Assembly: GCA_914767715.1 (NCBI GenBank)
Contig: OU612073.1
Location: 18,042,001 to 18,106,000, forward strand
DNA length: 64,000 nucleotides
Source: Membranipora membranacea
Taxonomy: Eukaryota; Bryozoa; Gymnolaemata; Cheilostomatida; Membraniporidae
Reading direction: 5' to 3'
A model generated the notes under the pieces. That model had not been told where the DNA came from. It was given only the letters and a program-made list of their open reading frames with translations, and made no database searches. This document shows positions 1 through 13,100 of this stretch, in pieces; position 1 is the first letter of the stretch; every line of letters starts with the position of its first letter. The position numbers were made by a program, and so were the translations under genes.

Positions 1-76
1 GACCCCGGATAATACCTAATCGCCAAATTGCTGAGTAATGTAATTTTAAGTTCTATATTTCACATCATTTGTATAA

Positions 77-302
77 ATGGCCGGAAATCATACACATCCA
101 CTAGCCAGGTTAATGTGGGAGAGAAGAAATGAAATCATATCCGATGCTTTGGATGAGAGTTTTAATGTTTACTTCTTGGTGATGGATGGGCTTGGAGCTC
201 TCTTTAAATATTACATATTAATTATGGGAACTTTGTCACCAATGCAGCAGTATTTTGGCTACGATATGGAATCATTGACGTCACATGACAGAAATAAAGT
301 AA
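77..302 (+). CDS. Possible first coding exon upstream of the hydroxylase (tentative)
   Basis: An open frame starts at ATG 77 and stays open past a GTAACA donor-like site after position 298-302. The frame at that site is phase 0, and the next recognised exon, at 1651, also opens in phase 0, so the two could be joined. The peptide contains a hydrophobic strand followed by DGLGAL. This loosely resembles the start of the regulatory ACT domain of aromatic amino acid hydroxylases, where a strand is followed by an acidic residue and a GAL motif. I do not see the rest of an ACT domain. This may be a real 5' exon or a chance open frame, and true upstream exons could lie before the window. Evidence is weak. 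Confidence 0.25.
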
Positions 303-1650
303 CATTTGGCATGTTGAATAGTCCGGGCTTACAAAAATTGTCTTTGGATATTTACATAACATATAGCCTTTGACTGTTGGCTGTATTTCACACCTGTTTG
401 GGTGACCTTTCCGCAGTCCCCCAAGCTCAATCAGCAATTGTCATCTTTCTTAGTTGTCAGCATTTTTTGATTTGAGTCCTTACTGCTACAGGTCCTGGTT
501 TATTGTAGTCTGCCAAAATGGAAGCTCAGAAGTAATGGCCAAGTAAGAGCCAAATATCTACTGTGGGAACTTAAAAAAATGTCAATTCTCTATCACGTGC
601 TATGGTTGATCAATATGAAGTGTATTTGAGTCAATTAGTTTGAATTTCGATGGAACGGTATATATGTTTGGAAGACATCCATGTTTTCGCCCTATTAACT
701 AGGTTCTAGACAGTGCATGTTTTCCTTCTGGCATGATAGCCTGATGCTATTGATCAAATTCATAGATGCAGGCTGCTAAAACTTGTTAAAGGAGAGTTGA
801 TAAACTGTTGACTGCCGCCAACAGTTATTTTAATAGTATACCTCTTCAGCTATATCAAAGTTGTCTTGCCAATATTGGGTTGTCTCCTCACGTAGTAATT
901 TGTTTTTTGCATTTAGCCATTACATTGTATAAGTACAATCCCTTTTGACGTTCAATGCTGAAACCAAAGATTTCCACAGGCTAGATATTGTAAACTTGAA
1001 GGTGAAACCTTAATTCTCCTATTTGTGAGAAGACATCATGGTTAAAGGCTTTCTATATCATTGAACAATAATAATAAAGTTAGAATTAAAGGTTTATCTT
1101 ACTGCTTAGACGCATCTTAGTCTAAGTTTCATGCCTAAAATTAGGAAACTCTCATTTAGGCAGAAATGACCATATGTTACTCAAAGCAATTATCTACCCA
1201 TCCCTACGAAACTTCGTTGAGTGGACACCACAATGAGCGGAATTTCAAAATGCTATTGATAATTTGAGTTAAGGGCGTGGTATTGAATTTTATCGCTTGG
1301 GAATAACATTTACAGTTGTACTTGTTCTATAAGGAAAGCAGGCAAAAACGCTAGTCTGTGTTTATCCTTCAATGCTCAGTCTAGTTATTTGTAAAGTTGT
1401 AATTGGTTGTACCAATGAACTAAGGTTTAGTTCATTGGTTGTACCTGTACAACTTTTTCCAAATACTCTTAAAAACACTTAAATTGACACCATTTTGATC
1501 ATAACATAACCCAATGCCATGTCAGACATTATGACAGGACATCTGGAAAATGCTGCAGCGTTGCGGTTGCTGTAATAGCTGTTTTGCTATTTTTTTGCCC
1601 TATGAGTCTGACTTCGGTATGACCTTACTTTAGATTAAACTTCTTTACAG

Positions 1651-4600
1651 GGAAAGAGACAAATTCACGGAACAACCTCAGAGGATACTGATATAAATAA
1701 GAATATGCCGATCATAAAGCTGAAGGCAGGGGGTGGAGACCTTGTGAGAGAGTGTACAGCTGACAAAGAATCCACAACAGAACTACGGGTCGTCACCCCT
1801 CGGAGAGACAAAACTAAGTCCAGTGGATCTAATGCTAAAGGTATTACCATTTGTAGCACATTGTTCGAATAGAGCTCCTTCCTCTGTTGATAATGTATTT
1901 GCTGTGATTGCTTTTGTGGTTTCGGGTTTTGGATAGGGATAAACTGCCCAAATTTGTTTTACCTGGAGAGGTTGAAAGATTAAAAAAATCAGTATACCTG
2001 CCCATATCATGATGGGAAAAGCCTCATTTTGTGATGACAATTAAATGACATATCTAGGGCACTGACACAGTACTAAGTTTGCCAAATGACATAGTTATGT
2101 ATGTTATGTATCAGAAGACATGCCATTGAACCCCACTTAAACATTTAAGTCGACTAAGCCAGGTCATTGGAATTCATCTCTTTCATTTAATTTTGCTCTG
2201 AGATCACCATGGTACTGTTAGATGTTTATGGCCATAAAGCAGGTAAAACCTATATATGGTCACTGAGTTAGGATATATATCCTTACTCTGTGATGTGGTA
2301 TTACTACTGGTACCATGAATATTGCGCAACATCATCACGGAGGGGGGCAGGGCTGTATCCATGGGTTTTGTTAATTGGTGATGTTTGTATAACTGCAAAC
2401 TGAGGAACGGAAAGAGTTTGGTGGACCTCCCACAGTGACAAGGTGACAAGGTGATGGATGATTGAAAGTCCATCAATCATTTTGTTAATTTATCTATAAA
2501 CTAAATGCATACTTAAAAGAATTCAGATTATTTAGTGATTGCAAACTGGAAAAGCCCTACACATTCTGATCGCTGTTCTCTTCGACATTATTAAAATTGT
2601 TAGGCTGATTTTGAAGTGTCATAAACTCAAAATGGAATTTTTTGTGGAATCTACCAAGACTATTGGAATTTGTCGTTACATATTTAGTGTTTCTTTGGAC
2701 TTAGAAGTTGACATATCTGGTATAGTTTTATGTAACTGTACAGAGCTCACAAACTCTCTATTATCAATTTCTGTGGTATTCCCGATAGAAAAATAACATG
2801 TGCGGATTTTTATACTGCCTAGCTGCATTTTTTTTTAGTGCCTTGGTTTCCAAGAACGATTGGAGATCTTGACGAACACGTCATTAAAAATATTCTCAAT
2901 AGTGGCAACGAAATTCATTCAGATCATCCGGTGAGTCCATGAACATTACTCTGTTCGCTTCAAGGCCATGCTAATCAAGGCCAGGCTTTCTGGATGGATT
3001 GTCAATACTCTAATGCTGGGGTTTCAAGGCCTTACACTAAGATCGCGGAAGACTGTATTGAGTGATTGTGTAACTGACACTAAAATACCAACAAACAGAG
3101 CATTGCTTGGCAGCTTACAAACATTTTGTCAGCTTAGTTGCCAAATGTTCTTGAATGTAGTTTAATTGATATGAAGAGTGCAAGAATGACTTGTGCTATT
3201 TGAAACCTATGATATTTCAGATTTCAAAATTAATTACCTTGTGTGACTGAAGGTATAATTGCCTGATTGTAGTTTGTACCCAAGTGTTATGTGCAGTGCG
3301 TAGATATTTAGTCTTTGCTATTGCAACCTCTTTTAGTTTTAACACAATAACATGGGACGCTACCATGCATGCTGTTATATTTTTTTAAAGAACCTACCAA
3401 ACATGTTTTCATTTTTAGGGCTTCAGGGATAAAGTTTACAGAGCCAGAAGGAAGAAGTTAGTTGACATTGCATCCAACTATAAACAGTAGGTTTATATAT
3501 ATATAGGTGTTAGCTAAATATCTTGATATTTTCCATCTACCTTTTTTGTTGATAGTGATGAGAAATCAATGTTAGCAAACTCTGTATAGTTGCTCATTGC
3601 TGTTATCTGGAATAGTTGAAGTGCAATTACTCCTTTCACTTCGAAGTTTATCAAATGACCGAGCAAGCTATCTTCCTGCTCATATCATTTTTATCACTCC
3701 TTACTTTTTTAATGATCACTGCAACAATTTGGTGGATGTACAGTATAGTCTTATTCCAAACCACAGGTCCAGTAGTCTTAAGGGTACCCTTTCCTAAGTA
3801 TTCGCCAAAATCAAAATCTTCATCTGACCAGTCATACATTGATTCACACAAATCACCTGATTGCAATACAATAACTACATGGGCGTTGCGCTCCGACATA
3901 GCCTACAAACAGATAGGAAACTGAGTGCTGCTTATGGTAATCTCAACCCTGTTTCTGGTTGGGCATACCTGAAGATTGCACCGATTATATATCTTGTAGT
4001 GGTACACCAATCCCAAGAATGGAATACACTAAGGAAGAGACAGATACTTGGGGCCATGTATTTCGAAAGCTGACCAAAATCTACCCTACACACGCCTGTC
4101 AAGAGCATAATGATGCTTTCCCTCTGATGGTTGAGAACTGTGGCTATAGGGAAGATAACATACCACAACTACAGGACATATCTGGTTACCTCAGAGGTTT
4201 GTATATGTATAGTCTCTAAACTTGGCGACTAAACTTGATTATATTCCTTTGTCTTCCTATCTGATGAAAATTAGAAGAACTGATGTCGTTGTAATTAAGT
4301 AATGCTGTGATTCTGTAATGTGTATTCACTGTACAAACATCCAAACAAGCTCTCCTTGTATTGTCTACAAATCATGCAAGTCAGTGTTACCATCCATATG
4401 CACACATTCACAAGTGAATATCTTGCAAGCAAAATGAATTGATGGCTCTACGACAGAGGTACACTTTCTAACTTCCTTATCTTCCTCCTATATTGTAGAA
4501 TGTACTGGTTTTACACTGAGACCTGTTTCAGGAATGATGTCAGCCCGAGATTTCCTGTCTGGTTTGGCCCTCAAAGTGATTCATTGTACACAGTACATCA

Positions 4601-6508
4601 GACACAGCTCCAAACCCCTCTACACCCCTGAACCGTAAGTGCCTAGCAAAAGGAAAATCGAACTTTTAGAATCTTCATGAGGAGTTAGTTTTGGTTTAAA
4701 CCAGTGCATTTTTCACAGGTTAGAACAAGCACAGAACTTAATATATTGGTTTTCTAAGTTCTAGCTCACTATTATTTAAAAGTAGCAAATAAAAATTCAG
4801 CTCCATTGTGACAAAGTTAGACAACTCTGAATATCTGGGTGGAACTTGAATTGCCGGTGAGTTGACAACTTCAATCTAGGCAGTGTGTACACCCTGTTTC
4901 TGTTTGGCACTCAAATTCAAGTAATTAATATTATTATTAATTACTATATAGAGATTTATGTCATGAGCTGTTAGGACACCTACCAATGTACATTGATCCA
5001 GCCTTTGCCGAACTTTCTCAAGAGATTGGCCTGATAAGTCTTGGAGCTTCAGATGATCAGATCAAGAAACTTGAAGCTGTAAGTAACAGTCAAAGAAAAT
5101 TATTCTAATAACTACCCCCTTTATTGAACATAACATACATTAAATAACTAATATCAATGTGATCCCATCTATCTCTCTGTACTGAAATCACATTCCTAAA
5201 ATAATCTGATCGTAAATTGAAGACATTGATTAAAATATCAACTGAATGTTTTTGGAGACAAACATACCAAATTATCATGGTAGGTTGTTGCATTTTCATG
5301 GATTACAAGGGGTTACAAGAACACAAGAACTCAATAGATTTGCTATTGTGAATATATTTTGTTCTCACTGTATACCCTTTCCCTGCATCACATAAGCTAA
5401 TATATAGTTCATCACCTGTTACTGTTTACAATGGTTAATCAATGTCCTCTTTAGGGGAATTCATTAACCTATATTTTCTTGTCAGCAAATTCCTCATCTC
5501 TTCTCTTTGTACTTTTAGATGTACTGGTTCACTATAGAGTTTGGGGTGTGCAGACAAAATGGAGCTCTGAAAGCTTATGGTGCAGGTATTCTGTCCTCGT
5601 TTGGTGAGCTAGAGGTAGGGTTTTGACTTTAAATGTTCACAGTTAGAAGTTGTCTTAATGCTAGTAGGTATCGAAGCGCAAACACTCTTTTGCGTTCTTG
5701 TTTAGAAGTCTGATGTCCTCTATAGTCAGTAGTAAGAATTTGCACACAAAATGATTAATGTACCTTATTTTCCTATGCAGCTAGAGTTTGAATGCTATTA
5801 CTAATGTACAACAAGTAAAACAAAACAATTTTTTAAAACTGCTAAATAAAAGGCGAAAACCACTTTTTATGGTAATTTTGAAAGTCCTCACAGCAATGAA
5901 CATAAATTTAGTAATATTTATGATCATTATTATTATTATTATTATTTGTCTCACAGTACTGTCTATCAGATGAGCCTGAATTTAGAGATTTTATACCTAG
6001 CGAGATGTGTATACAGGAGTTCCCCATCACAGAATATCAGCCCATATATTTCGTTGCTAACAGCTTTGAGGATGCCAAGAGTAGACTGAAGTAAGATTAG
6101 CCTAACCTGAAAATTTGTTCAATAAATTTTAATTGCCTCCATAACCATATAAATACTTTATGATTGCCTCATATTGTTGTTGGTTTTGTTGTTGTTGTTA
6201 TTGTTGTTGTTGCTGCTGTTGCTGCTGTTGCTGCTGTTGCTGTTGTTTATAAGATGTTGGGAAAACATTCATTTAAAATACTCACCAAATCAAACAAACA
6301 GAAAAAGACTTCTAGGAGTCAACTAGTTTGTTGCCTCAACGGTTTGTTACAAAAACTTTGGTTTTATGTTTTTCTGATGGTTTCCTTGTTTTACAGATCT
6401 TGGGCTTCTGAAAACATCTCACGTACATTTGATGTGAGATATAACACTTACACAGAGAGCATCGATGTACTACAGGACGGAGATCGTGTCCTTGATCGGA
6501 TACATTAA
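1651..6508 (+). CDS. PAH: Aromatic amino acid hydroxylase, phenylalanine hydroxylase-like (multi-exon)
   Basis: Coding exons with consistent phases: 1651-1840, 2839-2930, 3419-3486, 4000-4196, 4499-4634, 4952-5078, 5519-5614, 5957-6090, 6397-6508 (stop TAA 6506-6508). The spliced protein has the full catalytic core of the tetrahydrobiopterin-dependent hydroxylases. It runs from [12 protein letters not shown] through [32 protein letters not shown] and [13 protein letters not shown] to YWFTIEFG and [18 protein letters not shown]. The CHELLGH histidines and the Glu of FTIEFG match the three iron ligands (His285, His290, Glu330 in human PAH). [15 protein letters not shown], the Trp of YWFT and an Ile at the site occupied by Asp in tyrosine hydroxylase favour PAH; a tryptophan hydroxylase is less likely. 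The exon at 1651-1840 is a polar linker with no recognisable ACT domain. The protein stops soon after SIDVL, so the C-terminal tetramerisation helix is mostly missing. Confidence 0.9.
5927..5947 (+). repeat. ATT microsatellite in hydroxylase intron
   Basis: A short run of ATT units lies just before the TCACAG acceptor of the 5957 exon. Confidence 0.8.
6174..6246 (+). repeat. GTT/GCT trinucleotide microsatellite
   Basis: About 70 bases of GTT units pass into alternating GCT and GTT units, inside the last intron of the hydroxylase gene. The Ala/Val-rich open frame across it is a low-complexity artefact. Confidence 0.85.
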
Positions 6509-6825
6509 TGGTATGAAATATGTACAAGCAATTATTAAATGTCTAAAACAAGCCGTTAAACTTTGGGCTATGCTCCTTCCCAACTGTTCCTTCTCTTAAT
6601 GCCGTCAGTGTATGTGTGTGTCAAATTCCTGGGGTTATTAAATTTAACCATGTTAACTATGTCGAAGTTTCGCATATTTAACATATCATCCCAGTCTAAG
6701 ATAGGACAAATGCCGGTTTTGTCCAAAGGCCAGCTATTTGTACGTAACAGGTGTGACATAGTTTTAATGAATGCCGAATTTCAATGATATAGGGAGTCAT
6801 ATTTTACACTTTTGCAGGTGCTGCT

Positions 6826-6906
6826 AATAAATATTAGCAGATGACGGGAATCTTCTGGAAAGCTCAATAAGAAAATTTTTCAGAAAAAGATTCAGACTTC
6901 AATAAA
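6826..6906 (+). promoter_or_regulatory. Candidate polyadenylation signals of the hydroxylase gene
   Basis: AATAAA occurs at 6826-6831 and again at 6901-6906, about 320 and 390 bases after the stop codon. Either could end the transcript; this is motif evidence only. Confidence 0.4.
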
Positions 6907-7607
6907 AGCACGCTATTTTTTATAGATTTGAGTTTAGAATGCTTACCAATTAATCTGACACAATGGCAAATCGTCATTACGCCTTTTATATGATTTGATG
7001 TCGATGAACTATCATGGTATTACAGTTTATTTATAATTTATAATGAAAGTGTAACATTCATATTTTTCCAGTAATATTTATGCAATAACAATCAGGTATC
7101 TCTGCCCACCCAAATCTGCCTCATTATTAGACAGATCTGCAACCTCGTATGTCTTCAGTATAGATTAGTTAGAATTCCATACTTTCAATCACCTGAAAAC
7201 CACCAAGCATCCAAATAGAAAATCAGTCATACAAGAAAATTGAATTAAACATATTTAGTTGTGCTCAGTTTTTAAAATATTATTTTTTATTCTCCCTAAT
7301 AACATAACAACAATACGAATGGTGTGAGATTGAATATATTTTATATGTTACAATCATAAAGATATACAGTTCAGAGTTGATTGGTAATGAAAACATAAGT
7401 TGTGTTATAAAAGGATTGGGGAACGTAGTACCCCTACAGTTTTGGTGAACAAATCCCCACCTCGCTAAGATTCAGATATAGTTTAGTGGTATTTTTCCAC
7501 TCCAGAAATGGACTGCAGCCCACGGCACACTTTTTCTAGGGTCGCCGACCCTTACCAGCGTTTCCAGGTCCCCGACCTTGACTACCGCAGAGCGCACCAG
7601 AGCTCAT
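6907..7607. other. Intergenic DNA, nothing recognised
   Basis: AT-rich sequence downstream of the hydroxylase. I see no conserved open frame, splice-consistent exon or tRNA-like fold here. Confidence 0.6.
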
Positions 7608-7860
7608 CAGAGCTTAAGGTCACATGACCTACACAGACGCATGGAATAGATGGGTCTTCATACCCGAGCAGACCATACCAGAGCATTAAATCATCTGACC
7701 TACATAGTCGCAGAGAATGGTTGGGTCTTCATACCCGAGCAGAGCATAACAGAGCATAAAGTCATCTGACCTATATAGTCGCAGAGAATAGTTGGGTCTT
7801 CATACCCGGGCAGAGCATACCAGAGCTTAAAGGTCTCTGGACCTACATATTGGCAGAGGA
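7608..7860 (+). repeat. 71-bp tandem repeat, about 3.5 copies
   Basis: Units begin at 7608, 7679, 7750 and 7821, exactly 71 bases apart. Each opens with CAGAGC and carries GGGTCTTCATACCCG, itself a small inverted repeat, in its second half. The last unit is truncated. Confidence 0.9.
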
Positions 7861-9482
7861 GAGTCAGTCACTTAGGCCAGGCTGATGTATCATCAGAGAA
7901 GACTATGCATAGGACAATAGGTAACGATTCTACAATAGAAAAATTCCAATTTCAGCATTCATTCAGGATATGCAATATTCATCACCTAATTTAGGAGGTG
8001 AAATTTAAGGGGAGGAGGTGGGTCTTCACAGGCTGTGACCCAAATTCAGAAATATCAGTGCACTAGCAAGCTGCATGCAACTGACTGAAACTGTGAAAGC
8101 TTTCATCCCCCAGCCATTAGGAATATGACAGTTGTCAATTAAGAAGACTCTGATATAAGAAAGTTTAAGGATTGTCTTTACTTTGACAAGAGGTAGACAA
8201 CTTGAAATTATCCCTCTAAAAAATCGCTTTTTCGAGCAAAAGCTTGCATTTTTTTTCTGATAACAAGGGGACAGAGAATAACCTAGTACCCGAGTATGGT
8301 ACTCAGCCTAGTACCTGAGTATAGAACTAAGCCTAGTTTCCCAAGTATGGAACTCAGCCTAGTACCAAATAATCAGGTCACGCTTGTATATACAGTCCCA
8401 AACAATATCCTGAGAAACTTAGAACTTTATAATTCTGGATTTACTCAATGTGAATAGATAAAGTTTTTTTTTTGATAATGGATATCTGACCTTGAGCTTG
8501 AGCTCGAGCTAGCTCAACGTTCGCCCTAGAGATATGCATCTGTTCCCATGGACTGAGATTGAGCTGACATCTGCCGGTCAGGAATCGTACTTGGGTCTTA
8601 TGATTTGCAGACTTTGATACTAACAGTCAATTGAGGTACTCAGCTCAGCGCAAGCTGAATTTTCGAGCTTAGTACAAACCGGGAGATATTTCCACTGATG
8701 ATCTTGCAAACGACAGGCGATAGTAGATAGTGCATGTATTCGATCATTGAAAGGACAGGGGCTACTAACAGCTTCCTTAGTAGCCTAGCTATATTTATTT
8801 AAGACTGCAAATTTGTCACATGCAACGTAAGAGCACTAGGTTTGTTACCACTAGCTGAAATTGACTCATTGATTTCATACTAAGACATATTGTGCCTCAT
8901 ATCAATGCAGACTTATTTTCGATTATTTAAATAATTCCGTAGAGGGTTTGAGGTGGATGAAACGGTCATTGCATGACAGCCTTAACACAATGAACTCCCT
9001 TCATTGCTTAGACATTGCTCAACTCAACTAGTCAAATAATGTATGTTTACAGTGTTTTATATAATTTCTGTATTAAATTCAATCGTTTATTTAACAAAAG
9101 AACCTAATCCGTGATTCAATTTCTTTCAAGCTTTTTCTAACCTGATTTTGTAACTCAACAGAATGACGTTTAGAACTGTTTATTAGGCTTAGAACAACAC
9201 CTGCCGGCAACTTCCTTGATTTAAAGCACTTCGTCAGGTCAGATATCTTCTTGCAACTGGTTAAGGTAAGTAGAATCTTTTACTCCAGTGTCAATGTTGT
9301 ACTGGGAATGTCCTGTTGTATACAATATCCTGGTAGTATTTGGTTGGTGGAAAATGACTAACAATCATTTGAATTCTAACTTAGATATACAGCAATGAAA
9401 TCACTTATCAACTATATGACTGTATCAAGGATGAAATTAAAAATAATGACTGAGTTTACTTCTGTTTTGTTGTGCTAAAAAT
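7861..9482. other. Intergenic DNA with one short tandem repeat
   Basis: Apart from the 25-bp repeat at 8282-8366, I recognise no gene, RNA or mobile element in this stretch. Confidence 0.5.
8282..8366 (+). repeat. 25-bp tandem repeat, about 3.3 copies
   Basis: Units starting CCTAGTACC begin at 8282, 8307, 8332 and 8358 (the third with one extra base). Each holds GAGTATGG or a close variant followed by ACTCAG. Confidence 0.85.
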
Positions 9483-9900
9483 GTGTCCAATATGTGGCCA
9501 TCCGCCACACCTCTCCGTCCAAAGGCCATCCGCTTTTGGCAAATTACCCATCTGGCAGTGCTAACTGGCCATCCATCAATCTCAAAGTGTGACTGTCACG
9601 AACCCATCCAGATGCCCATTAAGCAACCGGCGGTTGTCCACGTGGCATCCGGTGGTTGCCAAATAGGCATCCGGCTGGCACTCGGACATCCGGATTGGTT
9701 TGTTGTCCCAATGATGGTGTCCACAAACCATCCTCCTCTGTTACAAACCCATCTGCTTCTGTCAAATTAGTGTCCGGACGCATTTTTTGCAACCGGATGC
9801 CTATTTGGCAAACGGCGGTTGTCTGCGTGCCACCCGGATGGCTATCAGACAACCACCGGATGCATCCTGCGGCTATCTGATAGGCATCCAGATGGGTTAT
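9483..9900. repeat. GC-rich foldback/minisatellite patch
   Basis: Many imperfect copies of CATCCGG and GGTTGCC in both orientations stand out from the AT-rich surroundings. A perfect 19-bp inverted repeat pairs 9656-9674 with 9793-9811, and the similarity continues imperfectly outward. Open frames here have no family resemblance and exist on both strands, as expected of low-complexity GC-rich repeats. Confidence 0.7.
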
Positions 9901-10118
9901 TAGCGCAGCATGTTTTGTACTCCTGACTGTGATATCTGTGCGCCCCTGCTGAGAGCTTTACTTTGGGCAATCGATGCTGACATACAATGCGATCTGCACT
10001 CTAGATGTGACAGATGTCAATGGTTTTTGAGTTTCATGCATGAGTAGAGATGACTTATGTTTGAACCCAATCTGGTGCATTGTATCTGGATGATCTGAAT
10101 TTCTTTCCAGTAAAAAGG

Positions 10119-13100
10119 ATGGCTCATTCTAAGCCTGTAATGATGTCTGGTGATATAGTGAAGGAGTTGGAGTGTATTGTCTGTATGGAACAAGTACAGC
10201 TTCGTCTGATGTCATGTGGTCACAGGTGCTGTCAAGAATGTATCAGTAAGTTTATTTATTTATATTGATATACCACTGTTTTATTCAAGTGTTGGTGATC
10301 CGGTTCATCACTCACCTGATGATCAGGCGACATAATAGAAAGTTTTTGAGCTCTAATTTTAGACTCTATTCTGAGATGTCCTCTCTCCAGTTTGGTATTT
10401 TCAACCCACGCTGCATAGGAAAAAAGGAGTCAAAAAGAGGGTTATCTTGAAAATCGCTTATAATATAATAAAAATGACTTTTGATGCTGAATCTGTACCA
10501 TAGAAAACTCATAGGGACATAGTTTGCGAAATAATTTTGGTATTCGGATAGTCATTTATATCAATTTCTGCCTGATTTGCAGACAAATTTCTTGAAATTT
10601 TTCATGAATTTCGTCACTAAAATTGAGGTTTATCAGCTTTCAAGACTCCGATGATTTGGGAACCCTGTCCCACAGGGTTTTCAATGATGAAGATGATGAA
10701 TCAAGACACATTTTTATCCCATTTTAAGCATATAACCCTCATTTAGCTCTTTTTTCGTATGCGGCGCGGGTTAAAAGTACCAAACTGGAACAAGGACAAC
10801 TCCGAAAAGAGGATTAAATTAGGGCTCTGAAAACTGTCTATATGGGTCGCTTAAACAAAGAGTCTGTACTAAGTTTTGATAAGATTGTAGGCTGGTTTGG
10901 GCACAGCCCTTTGACATCGCATCCAACAGCCCTGCGAACAGCGGTCAGATCAAAGATTTTCCCCCACTTTCCTGCTACTTAATTTTCTATTGGTATTGAA
11001 TTCAAATCAAGTTGGCTTTCCATGCATGTGATCCGAGGACGCAATCATGTCAGCTCAATTTATATACCTGCTCAATGTAAGCCAACTTCTGGTCATAGCG
11101 ACAATCTTTTTTCGCTCTCTTTCTGACCAGGGCTGTATTTTTAGAAGAAAGGGAGCACAGGACAATGATTCTACCAGTTATGTGTTCAGTCTTGCTAGAG
11201 ACCAATGTCTAATAATTGCCATCAATAACTTCTTGTATAACAGAGCAGGCATATTTTTCGGTATTATACCTAGCCTTGTCATGGAGCCCCACTCTTTATT
11301 TTATTCGTAACAAAAGAGAACAAACAGAGAATGGGACACGTGACAAGGCTAGACCATGTGTCGTCTTTACCATGACATTATGCAGGCAGACCAGCGCGCA
11401 AAAATTTTCGGAAAACAGAAAAACAGACAAGGGACAATAAACAAGACAAGTCAATCTCTATAGTGTTTACAATTTCGGTACCAGTAAAACTTTCTAGCTC
11501 TTATTATTTCATATTCATTCTTTTTTTATAGAGGTTAATTGTGCTATAGATTTACTACCTTTATCTAGCCTTGTCATGCAGCCTTTTCGGGTTTTTGTGT
11601 CAATAGGGAACAAACAACCATTGGTCGAACGACAAGACTAATTTAAACACTTGTAATCTATATATTGAGCAGACAATCTTGTTGAGGATGCAGAGTTGAA
11701 TTGTCCATACTGTAGACGATTGGTACGAATACCAGAGGAGGGTTTACCTGTATGTAGACTGACAGAATATCTAAAGGACCAGCTGAAACTTAACACATCC
11801 AGTGATACCCCATCTCATGGAAAAGACTTGAAATCTCTGGGTTGGTTTTTAACAATGCGTTGAATTAAGTATCTATGTGTACATGGTATGAGCATGCAAA
11901 AGTGTATGTTTGGTTTAAATTAACTGTACAATACTGCATTGATCATTACAGCAGGACAGCCTTTTTTGAGATTTGGTGACATTCCCCAATGAGAACTATG
12001 ACTAAGATAAGTTAACATAAAAGAAGATTACAGATTTATTGTTTTACCTATTTTGTTTTCAATAGGTTAGATATCAGATATAGGGAGCATTCGTAGTCTA
12101 CTGTTGATTTATTGTTCTATCGCCAATGACCAGTTATGTCTTCTTCATCAACATTTTTTTTCTCATTGCACTGTTACAGCGGATTCTAAATGCAGCATAG
12201 AAGATTGTGATAGACATGTAGAGGTACGATGTGGTGTTTGCTGCAAATTCCTCTGCTATCGGTAAATAAGAAAGTACATAAAATCATTAGATATCTTTTT
12301 ATCTTAAATCGGTAGTTTGCATATGACTATTCAGATTCAGTCATAAAGCAAGCCTGTGGGCTGAGCTCACAGCCTGACCAGATAGGCCGTCTGTATGAGT
12401 GTTTTTGAGTGACAGTGAACCCCAACCCTTTGCAGGCTCAGTACCAACTTAGTAGTGTTGAAATTTTATCCAACGGCCTGCTATCATGCCAGAGACATTT
12501 CATGGGTATGCAGAAAAAGTGTCTATATTATTTTCATCATTATACCACAAGACATCACAAACTTCAGCAGTAATACAGTAGTACATTTTTCAGCTGTGGC
12601 CAGAGGAGTTTTTGTGGAGAACAGAATGTGAAACATGTCGCAGTTGATCTAAGTGTTGTGACAGTACAAGCAGAGGAGAAACTTAAGAAATGGGCCATCG
12701 GGACGGAAGACAAAGTAAGCAACAACCCTTTTCAGTAGCAGTAGAGAATTAGTTACATACAGTGTTTGACAGCATGTTTCCTGCGCTTAAATGCCTGAGA
12801 ATTGGTTAAGTGGCCACCTGTTATCAAGATGTGGCACATACACAGGCACCGTTCTTTGTGTTTTAAGAAAAAAAGTTCTTTGTTGGCATAAAAAGCAATG
12901 AGGTTTGCTGCATACACTATGCTAGCTGCTGTATCTGTTCCTTCTGTTTAGATCACAGCCATAAAATATTCAATGGCACGGTCCCAGAAAGAACTAGATG
13001 ACTGCATGTCAATGCTGAAAGTTTCTGAATTCATCAAAAGCGAGTCTGATGAGGTAGAGAAGATAACTCTCATAGAACAAATCTGTGAGTAAAATCTGAC

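Noticed and set aside
6164-6508. 114-codon frame across the microsatellite into the last hydroxylase exon
   Set aside because: Only the part from 6397 is coding. The rest is intron read through a GTT/GCT repeat.
9483-9852. Open frames on both strands in the GC-rich patch
   Set aside because: Produced by low-complexity repeats in both orientations, with no splice or domain support.
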